NCBI GenBank assembly: GCA_038210655.1
Contig: JBBQWM010000008.1
Location: forward strand, 62,001 to 126,000
DNA from: 54-19 sp038210655
GTDB taxonomy: Bacteria; Chloroflexota; Chloroflexia; Chloroheliales; Chloroheliaceae
Reading direction: 5' to 3'
DNA length: 64,000 nucleotides
Shown here: positions 26,327-35,953 of the stretch, in pieces
How positions within the stretch are numbered: the first letter of the stretch is position 1
How the letters are laid out: each line of letters begins with the position of its first letter
The notes under the pieces: generated by a model
What the model was told of the DNA's origin: nothing
Database searches by the model: none
Seen by the model: the letters and a program-made list of their open reading frames with translations, nothing else
Translations under genes and position numbers: made by a program

Positions 26327-27394
26327 TTAGTTAGCCAGTTTTGGCGGGTCTAGCCAGGGCAAAATCTGAGGGACAAACTTGGTACGGACTGCCCTTAAAT
26401 TGGGGTGTATCCCATCAATCGAGTCGGTTTGCCAGCTATAGTTATTGATTTCCAAATAATGCGCCCGGTTTGACAATCCGGTTCCCTTGAGAGCCTCTTG
26501 AATGGCACGATTATATTTGCCACGCAGGGCTTCGTTGCCGTCCTGACGGGTAAAAATACCGACTACCACAAAATTTGTCCGGGGCAACCCTTCGGCCATT
26601 TGAATAAGCATATTATGGTAGGCGGCCTGGAACTGATTTAGTCCTACTTCCTCGCGCCAGTCGTTAGAACCATAATTTATTACTACTACGTCGGGTTGAA
26701 AGGGTAGTACATCATAACCAAGCCGGTTTTGACCCTCCCGTATTACGGTTGTACCCCCGATCCCCCGGTTGATCGCTTCCCAATGTTTAGCCTTGCACAA
26801 TTCCCAGACTAGCCCGGAGCCATCGACCGTCGAAGAGCCGTAACCCAACAGCTTGACTGGTCGTGGGTAGTTCCCAACTATCCAATCGCCATCGGTGCGT
26901 AAGGAACGTGCCAATAGTTGTCCGTCGGCCCGATTTGCCAGCCGTAACCGAAAGTGATGTACACCTACAGCCAGTTTATCGAGCAGCTTGAAATAACCAT
27001 ATTTTTGAAGATCAGGGGTAGTGAGGAGTTGCGGGTTGCCTTCGTCCAGTTCCAATTCAAAACCTTGCCCGGTCAGGCGGGCAAAAAGCTCTAAACGGGT
27101 GCCGCTAAAAGTCCCTTCGATAACTGCATCGTTGTAGCGGCTACGTTTTAGCCGGTAGCCATCGACTTCGACCTGCTCCCAACCGCCACTTAGATTGATA
27201 TAGTTATCTTTTTTGAGAACGTCGAGGTTATCCTCCCGGCTAAACTCTTCCACCAAAACTCGCCGGTCTTTTACAATCTGACCACCCGAAGTTTGCTGGG
27301 TAGCGGCGGAGGCGATTTTTAGCTGAGCGGGAAACAAAAGTAAACTCAGGTAAATAAGGCTATACAGCCCTGTCCTAATAAGAGACCTTTTCAC
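26327..27394 (-). CDS. Secreted SGNH/GDSL hydrolase
   Basis: A 355-aa protein with an N-terminal signal peptide (GLYSLIYLSLLLFPAQLKIA), a jelly-roll carbohydrate-esterase type N-domain, and an SGNH catalytic domain. Block I is LLGYGSSTVDGSG (nucleophile serine), block II GIGGTTVI, block III NYGSNDW and block V DGIHPN. The two-domain layout matches family 2 carbohydrate esterases (acetyl xylan or glucomannan deacetylases), which is the best guess. It probably acts outside the cell. Confidence 0.8.
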   Translation of the reverse strand: MKRSLIRTGLYSLIYLSLLLFPAQLKIASAATQQTSGGQIVKDRRVLVEEFSREDNLDVLKKDNYINLSGGWEQVEVDGYRLKRSRYNDAVIEGTFSGTRLELFARLTGQGFELELDEGNPQLLTTPDLQKYGYFKLLDKLAVGVHHFRLRLANRADGQLLARSLRTDGDWIVGNYPRPVKLLGYGSSTVDGSGLVWELCKAKHWEAINRGIGGTTVIREGQNRLGYDVLPFQPDVVVINYGSNDWREEVGLNQFQAAYHNMLIQMAEGLPRTNFVVVGIFTRQDGNEALRGKYNRAIQEALKGTGLSNRAHYLEINNYSWQTDSIDGIHPNLRAVRTKFVPQILPWLDPPKLAN

Positions 27395-27643
27395 TCAAAA
27401 ACTCCAGCTTATTTCTTGTTATTTTGGGTTCCACCCACCTCTGAACGTTTCAGGCTTCCGAGGGCCGAATAGGTTCATTTATAGTTGGGCCAAGTCTTGG
27501 TTTTCCGATTGTAAAACACCCCAAAGCCAGGATGATTGTACACACTAATCGAACATTATAATGCTTTTAACACAAAAGAGTATGACATAGCGAGATGAAT
27601 ACGGAGTGAAATGTAGTAGAGTATGGTTATAGAGTTATATTTT

Positions 27644-27709
27644 GTAGGGGCGATCTATAGGATCGCCCGGATTGTTCCGAACTAGGCGACCAATAAGGTC
27701 GCCTCTACT
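27644..27709. repeat. Paired GTCGCC-type hairpins
   Basis: GGGGCGATC/GATCGCCC and GGCGACC/GGTCGCC form two adjacent stem-loops just after the typA stop codon, likely serving as terminator or transcript end. The 340-bp gap 27395-27734 holds this repeat and otherwise nothing recognisable. Confidence 0.5.
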
Positions 27710-27734
27710 GGGAGCGGTTCTTGGTGAGAAAGAG

Positions 27735-29564
27735 CTAGTTGTTCTTGGCGAATTTGACCCGCTCGCCGTGATCTCGAATCCGCTTGCGAAGCCGAATGTT
27801 CTTGGGTGTGACTTCGACCAATTCGTCCGCTTCGATAAAGTCAAGCGACTGTTCCAGGCTCAAGACAATCGGCGGAGTCAATCGTACTGAAATATCGGAA
27901 GTCGAGCTACGAATGTTAGTCAGTTTCTTTTCTTTTGCGACATTGACCGGCAAATCGGCTTCCCGGCTATTCAGCCCGACGATCATACCTTCGTAGATAG
28001 GAGTACCCGGTTCAACAAAGGTCTGACCACGCTCCTGAGCGTTTGCCAAACCGTAACCGGTAGTCATCCCATCATCCGAAGCGACCAAAACCCCGTTGCG
28101 GCTCTGGCCCATATCACCGTACCAGGGTTCGTAGCCAGTGAAAAGGCTGGACATCGTACCGTTGCCACGAGTGGCAGTCAGGAAGAGATTACGGAAGCCG
28201 ATCAGACCTCGCGTCGGGATCGAGAACTCCAAACGAGTCTGGCCTTTGCCATCCGGCATGTATTTAATCATCTGAGCCTTGCGCCGTCCCAAAAGCTCGA
28301 TTACCCCACCTTCATACTCTTCGGCGGTATCAATGATAAGATGTTCGACTGGCTCCATTGTGCGGCCTTCGATTTGCTTGGTGATAACCTCCGGGCGCGA
28401 AACCTCAAATTCGTAACCTTCCCGGCGCATCGTCTCGATCAAGATCGAAAGGTGCAATTCACCGCGTCCGGCTACCAAAAAGACATCGGCCTGATTGGTA
28501 TCATGCACCCGTAAAGCAATGTTGACATCGAGTTCGCGGTAGAGCCGTTCGCGCAATTGGCGCGAAGTACTGTAGGTCCCTTCACGTCCACCAAAAGGCG
28601 AAGTATTGACCCCAAAGGTCAACTGCAAGGTCGGCTCTTCGATATTGATAGTCGGCAAGGCTTCCGGGTTCTCGGTGTCGGCAATGGTCTCGCCGATACT
28701 GACATCGCTGATCCCGGCAAAACTAACAATATCCCCAGCGCTGGCTTCATCGATCTCGCGTTTACCAAGACCCTGGAAAGTGAAAAGCTGGGTAACTTTC
28801 TGGCGACTAATCCGACCATCGCGGGTGATCCGACTGACCGGACTGGCCGCTCGGATTGTACCACGCGAAATCCGTCCAACCGCGATCCGCCCCAGGTGCG
28901 AGTTATAATCGAGGCTGGTGACGAGCAATTGTAGATGGGCATCTTGTTCGACCATTGGTGGTGGGACATGAGTTAGGATAGTTTCAAACAGGGGGGCCAG
29001 GTCGGGCGCAGCAATCGTATCCTCGGCCCGCAACGCGGCGCGGCCTTCTTTGGCAATCGTGTAAACTACCGGGAAATCGAGTTGATCCGCATCGGTCGCC
29101 AGTTCCAAAAACAAATCCTGGGTCATGCTTAGAACCACTTCGGGCCGGGCGTTCGGGCGGTCGATTTTGTTGATAACCACAATTGGCTTGAGGCCCATCT
29201 CAAACGCTTTAGTCAAGACAAAGCGGGTTTGCGGCATTGGCCCATCGACCGAGTCGATCAAAAGCAAGCAACCGTCCGCCATGTTGAGGACGCGCTCGAC
29301 TTCCCCGCCAAAATCGGCGTGACCGGGCGTATCAATAATATTGATCTTAACGGTCTTGTACACGACGGCGGTGTTTTTAGCCAGGATCGTAATACCTTTT
29401 TCACGCTCCAGGTCATTCGAGTCCATAATAAGCGTGCCGACCGATTCATTTTTACGAAAGATGTTGCTCTGCTTGAGCAAACCATCTACCAGCGTCGTCT
29501 TACCGTGATCGACGTGGGCAATAATTGCGACATTCCGAATATCGTCGCGTGTAACGTGTGCCAC
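27735..29564 (-). CDS. typA: Ribosome-associated GTPase TypA/BipA
   Basis: A 609-aa translational GTPase of the EF-G family that assists 50S assembly and stress translation. G1 AHVDHGKTTLVDGLL, G2 region EREKGITI, G3 DTPGHADFGGEV and G4 NKIDRPNA are intact. Domains II, III and V and the BipA-specific C-terminal domain (LGLANAQERGQTFVEPGTP-like region) follow. Length is normal. Confidence 0.96.
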   Translation of the reverse strand: MAHVTRDDIRNVAIIAHVDHGKTTLVDGLLKQSNIFRKNESVGTLIMDSNDLEREKGITILAKNTAVVYKTVKINIIDTPGHADFGGEVERVLNMADGCLLLIDSVDGPMPQTRFVLTKAFEMGLKPIVVINKIDRPNARPEVVLSMTQDLFLELATDADQLDFPVVYTIAKEGRAALRAEDTIAAPDLAPLFETILTHVPPPMVEQDAHLQLLVTSLDYNSHLGRIAVGRISRGTIRAASPVSRITRDGRISRQKVTQLFTFQGLGKREIDEASAGDIVSFAGISDVSIGETIADTENPEALPTINIEEPTLQLTFGVNTSPFGGREGTYSTSRQLRERLYRELDVNIALRVHDTNQADVFLVAGRGELHLSILIETMRREGYEFEVSRPEVITKQIEGRTMEPVEHLIIDTAEEYEGGVIELLGRRKAQMIKYMPDGKGQTRLEFSIPTRGLIGFRNLFLTATRGNGTMSSLFTGYEPWYGDMGQSRNGVLVASDDGMTTGYGLANAQERGQTFVEPGTPIYEGMIVGLNSREADLPVNVAKEKKLTNIRSSTSDISVRLTPPIVLSLEQSLDFIEADELVEVTPKNIRLRKRIRDHGERVKFAKNN

Positions 29565-29726
29565 TTCTAAATAACTCCCTTACCGGGCTTGGCCCCGGCA
29601 TAAAAAGACAAACAACAGGCGGCCTGACTCGCCGCCTCATTCTTTGAGTTCTCATATTTACCTGATTTTTCACTTACTATTGTACCACGAATCGCTTCAT
29701 TTTGCTTGCTCTACTTCAAAGGATAA

Positions 29727-29800
29727 GTCAGTTTTTGCAAACTAGCCAGGCTGTGCCACTTTCTAAACCGGAAGATGAATATATATTAGAGAAGAAGTTT
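29727..29800. mobile_element. Family B element fragment
   Basis: GTTTTTGCAAACTAGCCAGG and CTAAACCGG-GAAGATGA match the left half of family B (compare 12145-12190); the right half is missing. It lies in the 439-bp gap between typA and the glutamine synthetase-like gene. Nothing else is recognised there. Confidence 0.5.
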
Positions 29801-30003
29801 AATAGGCTATCTGGTTCGGTCTGGTATTGCCAGGGTTGGCGAGGCGGGTTACAATAGGCCATTCGGGTGACGGATACTCCGGGTAGCCAAATCTAATGAG
29901 GTCGGATAGGAGACAAAGAATTGGGCCGTCTGACTACTATTATATTAAGAATGTTAACAGAAAGGAATTAAGGCAGAAGCATAGCGCGGTTCTGCCGGGC
30001 GCA

Positions 30004-31377
30004 ATGAGCCAACTTCCCAATACCAGTGTTGTACTGCGGCAGGCCCAGGAAGCCGGGGTGCGGCAAGTACGCTTTCTCTACTGTGATAATGCCGGGATTA
30101 TCCGGGGTAAAGCGGCAGGCCGACAGGCCCTGGCCGCTTGTTTGAATAGTGGGGTCAATTTGCCGGTCGCAGTCCAGGCCATGAATTCGCTTGACCAGTT
30201 GCAGCCGCTAGAGGGTATGGGGCCGGTCGGCGAGATTCGGCTGATGGCTGACCCGCGCACGTTTCGGGTGCTACCCTACGCACCGCACACCGCTGCATTG
30301 CTATGCAATCTGCTGGCCCTGGACGGCACACCCTGGGAAGCCTGTCCACGCTCTTTTTTGCGCCGGATGGTGGAGCGCATCCAGGGTGAGGCGGGCCTGA
30401 CGATCTTGGCTTCCTTCGAGTCCGAATGGTCGTTGGCTCGACGCAGCCTGGATGGAACCTATGCCGCTATCGACGACAGTTTGGGCTACAGTTCGATAGG
30501 CATGCTGACCCCGACGACCGTGATTGACGAAATTTTGACCGCCCTGGAAGCCCAACATTTACGGGTTGAACAATATTATCCCGAAATGGGTCACGGTCAG
30601 CAAGAAATAACCCTCGGCTATACTCCGGCCCTGGAAGCCGCCGACAACCAACTGGCCTACCGCGAGACCGTCCGCAGCGTAGCCTGGAACCAGGGGATAA
30701 TCGCCTCTTTTGCGCCCAAACCATTTTCGAGTCAGGCTGGCAACGGTTGTCATTTGCACCTGAGTGGCTGGTCGGGCGACCGCGATAGCAACCTCTTTTA
30801 CGATCCTGCCGACCGCTACAGCCTGAGCCAACTTGGATATTATTTTATCGGTGGATTGCTGGCTCACCTACCCGCCCTGGTCGCTCTGACCTGCCCTAGC
30901 GTCAACAGCTATCGCCGCCTCAAGCCACGCACCTGGGCGGGGGCCTACACCTGCTATGGCCCGGACAACCGCGAGGCGGCAGTGCGGATTGTCTCGCCCC
31001 AACTCGGCAAGGAAAGTACCAGCATCAACCTGGAACTCAAAACCTCGGATAACACTGCCAACCCGTACCTGGCTTTGGGTGCGGTGATCGCCGCCGGACT
31101 GGACGGCATCCAGCGCTCGCTACATCCGGGCGATCTCTTGCTGGCCCTGACTGACCCTGATACGATCCCCGAAGCTGAACGGGCCGAACGTGGCATTCTC
31201 CGCCTTCCGATCAGTTTGGGCGCGGCCCTGGACGAGTTGGAAAAAGATAACGTGCTGCTCGACGCGCTTGGCCCCTTACTGGCCCAATCCTATCTAGCCG
31301 TCAAGCGTTCGGAAGTCGCCGCCTTCGCCGCCCAGGATGAAGCCTTCGAGATTAACCAGCATTTTTTCAAGTATTAA
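30004..31377 (+). CDS. Glutamine synthetase-family ligase
   Basis: A 457-aa member of the glutamine synthetase fold. The N-terminal beta-grasp includes VRFLYCDNAGIIRGKA. The metal glutamates are in ASFESEWSL and PEMGHGQQEITL, and NGCHLHLSGW, RRLKPRTWAGAYT and TSDNTANPYLALGAVIAAGL complete the active site. Divergence from GlnA suggests a GlnT/PuuA-like gamma-glutamyl ligase for amines or ammonia. The in-frame ATG at 29896 is possible, but its extra 36 residues are not family-like, so I start at 30004. Confidence 0.85.
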   Translation: MSQLPNTSVVLRQAQEAGVRQVRFLYCDNAGIIRGKAAGRQALAACLNSGVNLPVAVQAMNSLDQLQPLEGMGPVGEIRLMADPRTFRVLPYAPHTAALLCNLLALDGTPWEACPRSFLRRMVERIQGEAGLTILASFESEWSLARRSLDGTYAAIDDSLGYSSIGMLTPTTVIDEILTALEAQHLRVEQYYPEMGHGQQEITLGYTPALEAADNQLAYRETVRSVAWNQGIIASFAPKPFSSQAGNGCHLHLSGWSGDRDSNLFYDPADRYSLSQLGYYFIGGLLAHLPALVALTCPSVNSYRRLKPRTWAGAYTCYGPDNREAAVRIVSPQLGKESTSINLELKTSDNTANPYLALGAVIAAGLDGIQRSLHPGDLLLALTDPDTIPEAERAERGILRLPISLGAALDELEKDNVLLDALGPLLAQSYLAVKRSEVAAFAAQDEAFEINQHFFKY

Positions 31378-31480
31378 ACATCGGTGGCAACCCCATTGCT
31401 AGTAATGATATTGACAACTGAAGAACTTTTCTGGCAATATATAAGTAATCAGACAAGACGAAGTAGTATTGAGATAGAAA

Positions 31481-31792
31481 GTGAGCGGTCTTATGAAGAA
31501 AACCCGTATAACCAATAAAACCTTAAAAGGTAAATCAGTTAAACCATCCAATACTAATAGGGTAAAAAGAGATGCTCACATTGGTAACGTAATCAAAACC
31601 GCCGATCATACTAGACAAGATATTGGCACTCGAACGCATTATTGTAACCCGGTTGCGGCAGCTAAAGCCAAAGAGCAAGCTGATGAAGTCAGAAATAGCA
31701 GAGCGCCATTTGACCGACATAAATTTGAAGAATTTGTAGATAACGATCCATTGTTTTCTAAACTTCATCTTTTATCTACTTCAGACGAATAA
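31481..31792 (+). CDS. Small basic protein, likely antitoxin partner
   Basis: A 103-aa lysine-rich protein from GTG 31481, or 99 aa from ATG 31493. No family is recognised. Its stop codon overlaps the ATG of the PIN-type gene (TAATG), the coupling typical of toxin-antitoxin pairs. Base composition here is clearly more AT-rich than the flanking genes, suggesting recent acquisition. The antitoxin role is inferred from position only. Confidence 0.5.
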   Translation: MSGLMKKTRITNKTLKGKSVKPSNTNRVKRDAHIGNVIKTADHTRQDIGTRTHYCNPVAAAKAKEQADEVRNSRAPFDRHKFEEFVDNDPLFSKLHLLSTSDE

Positions 31793-32456
31793 TGCCCATT
31801 TACACTTTTGAAAGTGACCATTCCCCTATTAGAATAAAAGGTAAGACAGTAATAGCTGACTCGTCTTATCTTATTGCTTTATCTGAAAAAAATAAATCAA
31901 TTAGAGACTTTCACGAAAATGCTTTGGACAATGAGGTGGTATTCTATATAAATATGGTTGCCCGTCAAGAATTTATTAAACAAGTTCGGAAAGTCCAGTT
32001 GATAGAAACTATAATAGCTCTGGCGAGTTCTGATAAAGTCTTGGAACAACGGTATAGGGATCTGCTAGGAATGCCGGACAAAGAATTTACAGTTAAAAAT
32101 CTTGATAGTACTTATGATAGAATTTTCAAAAACCATGTTCAAAAAAGGATACTCATCTACTGCTCAAAGTACTAAGAGGGGATATAGTAAAAAGAGTGCT
32201 GGATTTTGAAAAAGAAGGTGGCTTTACCTATCTAACAGGTTCAAAAGGTATTTCTTGGACTAAGTTAGGTAACTTGATGCAAGATTATTGCCTCAATTCC
32301 AATGATGCTATGATTGCTAACATTGCATTTAGTATTGGTGCAAGCGCTATAGTAACTACTGACTGTAATTACGCACAGGTAGCAGACGAAATTGATATTT
32401 ATATGCCTTCAGATGTAGCCGACTCGTGTGTTGCTTATGATAACGCTAACGATTAA
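31792..32456 (+). pseudogene. PIN-domain ribonuclease, frameshifted
   Basis: The first frame encodes VIADSSYLIALSEKN, the N-terminal metal-binding strand of PIN nucleases. The C-terminal SNDAMIANIAFSIGASAIVT and TTDCNYAQV, with the remaining acidic residues, lies in another frame from about 32145. Adding one A to the A6 run at 32141-32146 joins both into one protein of about 221 aa. The gene is therefore inactivated, phase-variable, or affected by a sequencing error at the homopolymer. Confidence 0.65.
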
Positions 32457-32481
32457 CGTTCAAAAATATTTTTGATCTAAA

Positions 32482-32517
32482 AAAGACACCAGGATTATTT
32501 ACTTTCCTGGTGTCTTT
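32482..32517. terminator. Bidirectional terminator
   Basis: Perfect 13-bp arms AAAGACACCAGGA and TCCTGGTGTCTTT lie between the PIN gene and the convergent korB gene. A or T runs on both sides allow termination in both directions. Confidence 0.85.
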
Positions 32518-32537
32518 ATGTCTAAACTAGAAGCTTT

Positions 32538-33590
32538 CTAATCGAGATCGGCCATTACCTTAGACAGCGCCTCTTTGGAGGGGCGGAGTTTGCTGGCGGG
32601 TAGGGCCGATAGCGGGCTATCAGGCAGGTCGTGGATTTCGGGCAGGGTACTGCGCGACTGGTTGATATAGATCAGGCCGGTGATGAACTCCTGATTGGCG
32701 TGAGCCTCTTCCAGGAGAGCAGTAGCCGCCGCCCGACTGGTCGGGTCGTAGTCGGTGTGAAGCTTGCGAAGCTTGATGACTGGCCCTTCGTGCATCCTCA
32801 CTATCTGGGTCGTACCGGGGTCGTAATCGACCTGAATTTCGTCTTTGGCCTCGATAAAGCTGATGTCCTGCAAGCGATCCTCGTGGGCTTTGCCGTAGGG
32901 ATAGCTTTTGGTCGACTCCTCGTGGTTGTTAAAGGTCACGCAGGGGCTGATAATGTCCAGCACCGCCGTACCTTTGTAGCTAAAAGCGGCCTTGAGCAGT
33001 TCGCGCACCTGCTTGGCATCGCCCGCAAACGAGCGAGCCACAAAGCCGCAATCGCCGATAACCGCTTCCAGGCAAAGGTCAATCGGGGTCAGTTCGTTGG
33101 TTCCAGAGTACTTTAGCTTCTGACCGATGTCGGCAGTAGCCGAGAACTGGCCTTTGGTCAGACCGTATACACCGTTATTCTCGATAATATAAACCATCGG
33201 AACGTTGCGGCGGATCAGGTGTTTGTACTGGCCCAGGCCGATGCTGCCCGTATCGCCATCGCCGCTAACCCCCAGGGCCAGCATGGTATGGTTCGCCATG
33301 ATCGCGCCGGTTGTGATCGAGGGCATCCGACCGTGCAACGAGTTGACGGCGTGCGAACGGCCCAGGAAGTAAGCCGGGGATTTGCTGGAACAGCCGATCC
33401 CGCTCATCTTGATGACGCGGCTAGGGTCGAGGCCGAGTTCCCAGGCGACCGCAATAATCTGGCTAGAAATCGAGTCGTGACCACAACCCTGGCAAAGGGT
33501 GGAAGGGCGGCCCTTGTAATCGAGTTTATCGAGGCCGATGCGGTTGAGTTTTTCGCCGCCCAGAGGGGCGGGTTTGGTTTCGACAGTCAT
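32538..33590 (-). CDS. korB: 2-oxoacid:ferredoxin oxidoreductase, beta subunit
   Basis: A 350-aa thiamine-diphosphate subunit that, with the alpha subunit, converts a 2-oxoacid plus CoA to acyl-CoA, CO2 and reduced ferredoxin. STLCQGCGHDSIS gives the typical N-terminal cysteine motif, and SGDGDTGSIGLGQYKHLIRR carries the TPP-Mg binding GDGD. Cysteine-rich iron-sulfur insert domains are absent, as in two-subunit KorAB enzymes, and 2-oxoglutarate is the likeliest substrate. It starts two bases after the korA stop. Confidence 0.9.
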   Translation of the reverse strand: MTVETKPAPLGGEKLNRIGLDKLDYKGRPSTLCQGCGHDSISSQIIAVAWELGLDPSRVIKMSGIGCSSKSPAYFLGRSHAVNSLHGRMPSITTGAIMANHTMLALGVSGDGDTGSIGLGQYKHLIRRNVPMVYIIENNGVYGLTKGQFSATADIGQKLKYSGTNELTPIDLCLEAVIGDCGFVARSFAGDAKQVRELLKAAFSYKGTAVLDIISPCVTFNNHEESTKSYPYGKAHEDRLQDISFIEAKDEIQVDYDPGTTQIVRMHEGPVIKLRKLHTDYDPTSRAAATALLEEAHANQEFITGLIYINQSRSTLPEIHDLPDSPLSALPASKLRPSKEALSKVMADLD

Positions 33591-33592
33591 AG

Positions 33593-35431
33593 TTAAAGCT
33601 CCTTCTCGACAATCTTCTCACAAACGAAGTGGGCGGTAAGTGGCAGGCCGTCGCACTTATTAACCGACACAAAGTGGGTCGCCATTTCGGGCATGTGCAA
33701 CTGGAGAAGCTGCTTCATCTGGGCATCAAAGTTTAGTTCGACCACATAAACGTGATCGTAACGGGCCGAAAATTCGCGCACCGTTTCTTCCAGGGGCAGC
33801 GCCCGCAGCCGCAAATAACTCGACTCGATCCCCTGCTGGCGAAGGTTATCCCGCGCCTCGACCACCGCCGGGTCTGCCGAACCATACGAAATAATCCCGA
33901 TTTTTGCATCCGGCTTGAGGTCTATGATCGGCTTGGGAACCATAGTACGGGCCGTTTCGTGCTTGCGATGCAACCGGATCATATTGTCTTCCCAGTCTTC
34001 GGGGCGTTCGCTATAAGCGGCCTGGGGCGTGTGGCCTGTGCCACGCGCGAAGTAAGCGGAGGCGGGGTGACGGTTGCCGGGTAAAGTGCGGTAGCCGATA
34101 CCATCGCCATCTACATCCTCGTAGCGCCCAAAATGACCGAGCTTTTTGAGGTCTTCTTCGCTCAAGACTTTGCCCCGGTCAAGCGGCTTTTCGGGATATT
34201 CAAATGGATCGGTCATCCACAAATTCATGCCCAGGTCAAGATCACTCAGGACAAAGACCGGGGTTTGAAGGCGTTCAGCCAGATCGAAAGCGGTCGAGCC
34301 AAACTCGAAACATTCCGCCACCGAACCGGGTAGCAAACAGACATTCTTGCTGTCACCGTGACCCAGATAATAAACCTTGAGGACATCACCTTGCGACACA
34401 CGGGTCGGTAGGCCGGTACTTGGCCCCATCCGCATAATATCCCAGATTACGCCCGGTATTTCGGCAAAATAACCCAACCCGGTAAACTCGGTCATGAGCG
34501 AGATACCCGGCCCGGAGGTAGCCGTCATCGACCGCGCCCCGGCCCAACCTGCACCCAACACCATACCAATAGCCGCCAATTCGTCTTCGGCCTGCACGAC
34601 AGCATAAGTCGGTTTGCCGGTCTCAGGGTCGGTTCGTAGTTGGGGCAAATATTCATTCATCGCGTCTACCAAACTGGTGGAAGGCGTGATCGGATACCAG
34701 GCTACAAAGCTTGCGCCACCAAAGACTGCGCCCAAACCAGCAGCACTATTTCCGTCGATCATTATTTTGCCAGCAGTCGCATTCATAGGCTCGACCCGGT
34801 AGGGGTCTTGCTTGGGCAGATTTTCTTTAACATAGTTGGCGGCAGCCTGCACTACCCCAAAATTCAGTTCGACCGGTTTGGATTTACCTTTGAAGTGCTT
34901 GCTCAAAGAGCCTTTGATCTGGGCCGGGTCCATACCAAGCAATTCCATCAATGCGCCGACATAAACCATATTGGCAATATAATCCCGCAACTTGGCATCC
35001 ACACCCGACTCTCTGACGAAAGTTTTGACCGGCAAGGGATAAAAAATAATATCGTCCCGGCGGCCCCGCTCCTCGAACCTTAAATCGTTCGGATAAATAC
35101 AGACGGCTCCTTCTTTGAGCGAAGCCAAATCAGCTTCGGCAGTCTGCTGGTTAAAGGCCACCAAAATTTCGGTCGCCTCGCGCCGGGCCACATAGCCATC
35201 TTTACTTACCCGAATGGTGTACCAGGTGGGCAGGCCAGATATATTTGAAGGGAAAATATTTTTACCGTTGACCGGGATACCCATTTTAAAGAGCGCCCGC
35301 ATCAGGGTTGTATTAGCCGTCTGGCTACCGGAGCCATTGACAGTCGCAACTACAATATTAAAATCGTTGACGACAGGTGGTCGGCTTTGGTAATCGGACT
35401 GTTCTAGTGGTTTATCAACTACAATACTCAT
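33593..35431 (-). CDS. korA: 2-oxoacid:ferredoxin oxidoreductase, fused gamma-alpha subunit
   Basis: A 612-aa protein. Residues 20-200 form the gamma domain (FNIVVATVNGSGSQTANTTL and MRALFKMGIPVNGKNIFPSN), followed by the alpha domain with AWYPITPSTSLVDAMNEYLP and GARSMTATSGPGISLMTEF, and a C-terminal transketolase-like domain. Gamma-alpha fusion is normal for KorA in many bacteria and archaea. It forms an operon with korB. The enzyme can run a ferredoxin-dependent TCA step or, in reverse, CO2 fixation. Confidence 0.92.
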   Translation of the reverse strand: MSIVVDKPLEQSDYQSRPPVVNDFNIVVATVNGSGSQTANTTLMRALFKMGIPVNGKNIFPSNISGLPTWYTIRVSKDGYVARREATEILVAFNQQTAEADLASLKEGAVCIYPNDLRFEERGRRDDIIFYPLPVKTFVRESGVDAKLRDYIANMVYVGALMELLGMDPAQIKGSLSKHFKGKSKPVELNFGVVQAAANYVKENLPKQDPYRVEPMNATAGKIMIDGNSAAGLGAVFGGASFVAWYPITPSTSLVDAMNEYLPQLRTDPETGKPTYAVVQAEDELAAIGMVLGAGWAGARSMTATSGPGISLMTEFTGLGYFAEIPGVIWDIMRMGPSTGLPTRVSQGDVLKVYYLGHGDSKNVCLLPGSVAECFEFGSTAFDLAERLQTPVFVLSDLDLGMNLWMTDPFEYPEKPLDRGKVLSEEDLKKLGHFGRYEDVDGDGIGYRTLPGNRHPASAYFARGTGHTPQAAYSERPEDWEDNMIRLHRKHETARTMVPKPIIDLKPDAKIGIISYGSADPAVVEARDNLRQQGIESSYLRLRALPLEETVREFSARYDHVYVVELNFDAQMKQLLQLHMPEMATHFVSVNKCDGLPLTAHFVCEKIVEKEL

Positions 35432-35487
35432 AAAGGTTTTCTACCTCCTTGTAGTTAACCTCGTGTGGGGGTGATCCCGACCGGACG

Positions 35488-35760
35488 CTATCCCGGCGTT
35501 AATTCGTTTTGAGGAGTAATATCAGGGTTTTCCTCATCATCGCCGGATTCCGTCAGGTTGGGCGGGCCACTCACAGGAGGCATAACTGACGTAACATTAT
35601 CTTCCATCGCACCCATATGGCTCTGTGCATCGGTCTGGTTTTTGGAAGGGCGCATTGGCTCCCCTTCGTGCGAAATATTGTCCTGTTCGAGTTCATCTCG
35701 AACTTCGCTGGGCTGTACTTCGGGCGAAGCCGGGGTGTGCTTGTCAGTATCCTGGCTCAT
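35488..35760 (-). CDS. Small acidic hydrophilic protein of unknown function
   Basis: A 90-aa protein rich in Asp, Glu, Gln, Ser and Pro, with no hydrophobic core, hence probably disordered. It lies 57 bases upstream of korA and in the same direction. A good ribosome site (AAAAGGATGGTG) precedes the ATG. No homologue is recognised. Confidence 0.5.
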   Translation of the reverse strand: MSQDTDKHTPASPEVQPSEVRDELEQDNISHEGEPMRPSKNQTDAQSHMGAMEDNVTSVMPPVSGPPNLTESGDDEENPDITPQNELTPG

Positions 35761-35953
35761 GATTCACCATCCTTTTTGCGAATTATTTCCAGCGGCTTGC
35801 GCTAGAAAAGAACCGTTTGCCCGCCCCTTAACCATGCTGATACAAAACGCCTGGCGCGTTGTGTAGCCATCATAGCATATAACACTCTCAGGTGCAGGCT
35901 CAAATAGATCACTAATCGTTATCAGTCATATTAAGCAAGATTATGATTTGGCC

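Noticed and set aside
28557..28934. Plus-strand ORFs within typA
   Set aside because: They lack ribosome sites and family features and lie opposite a conserved GTPase.
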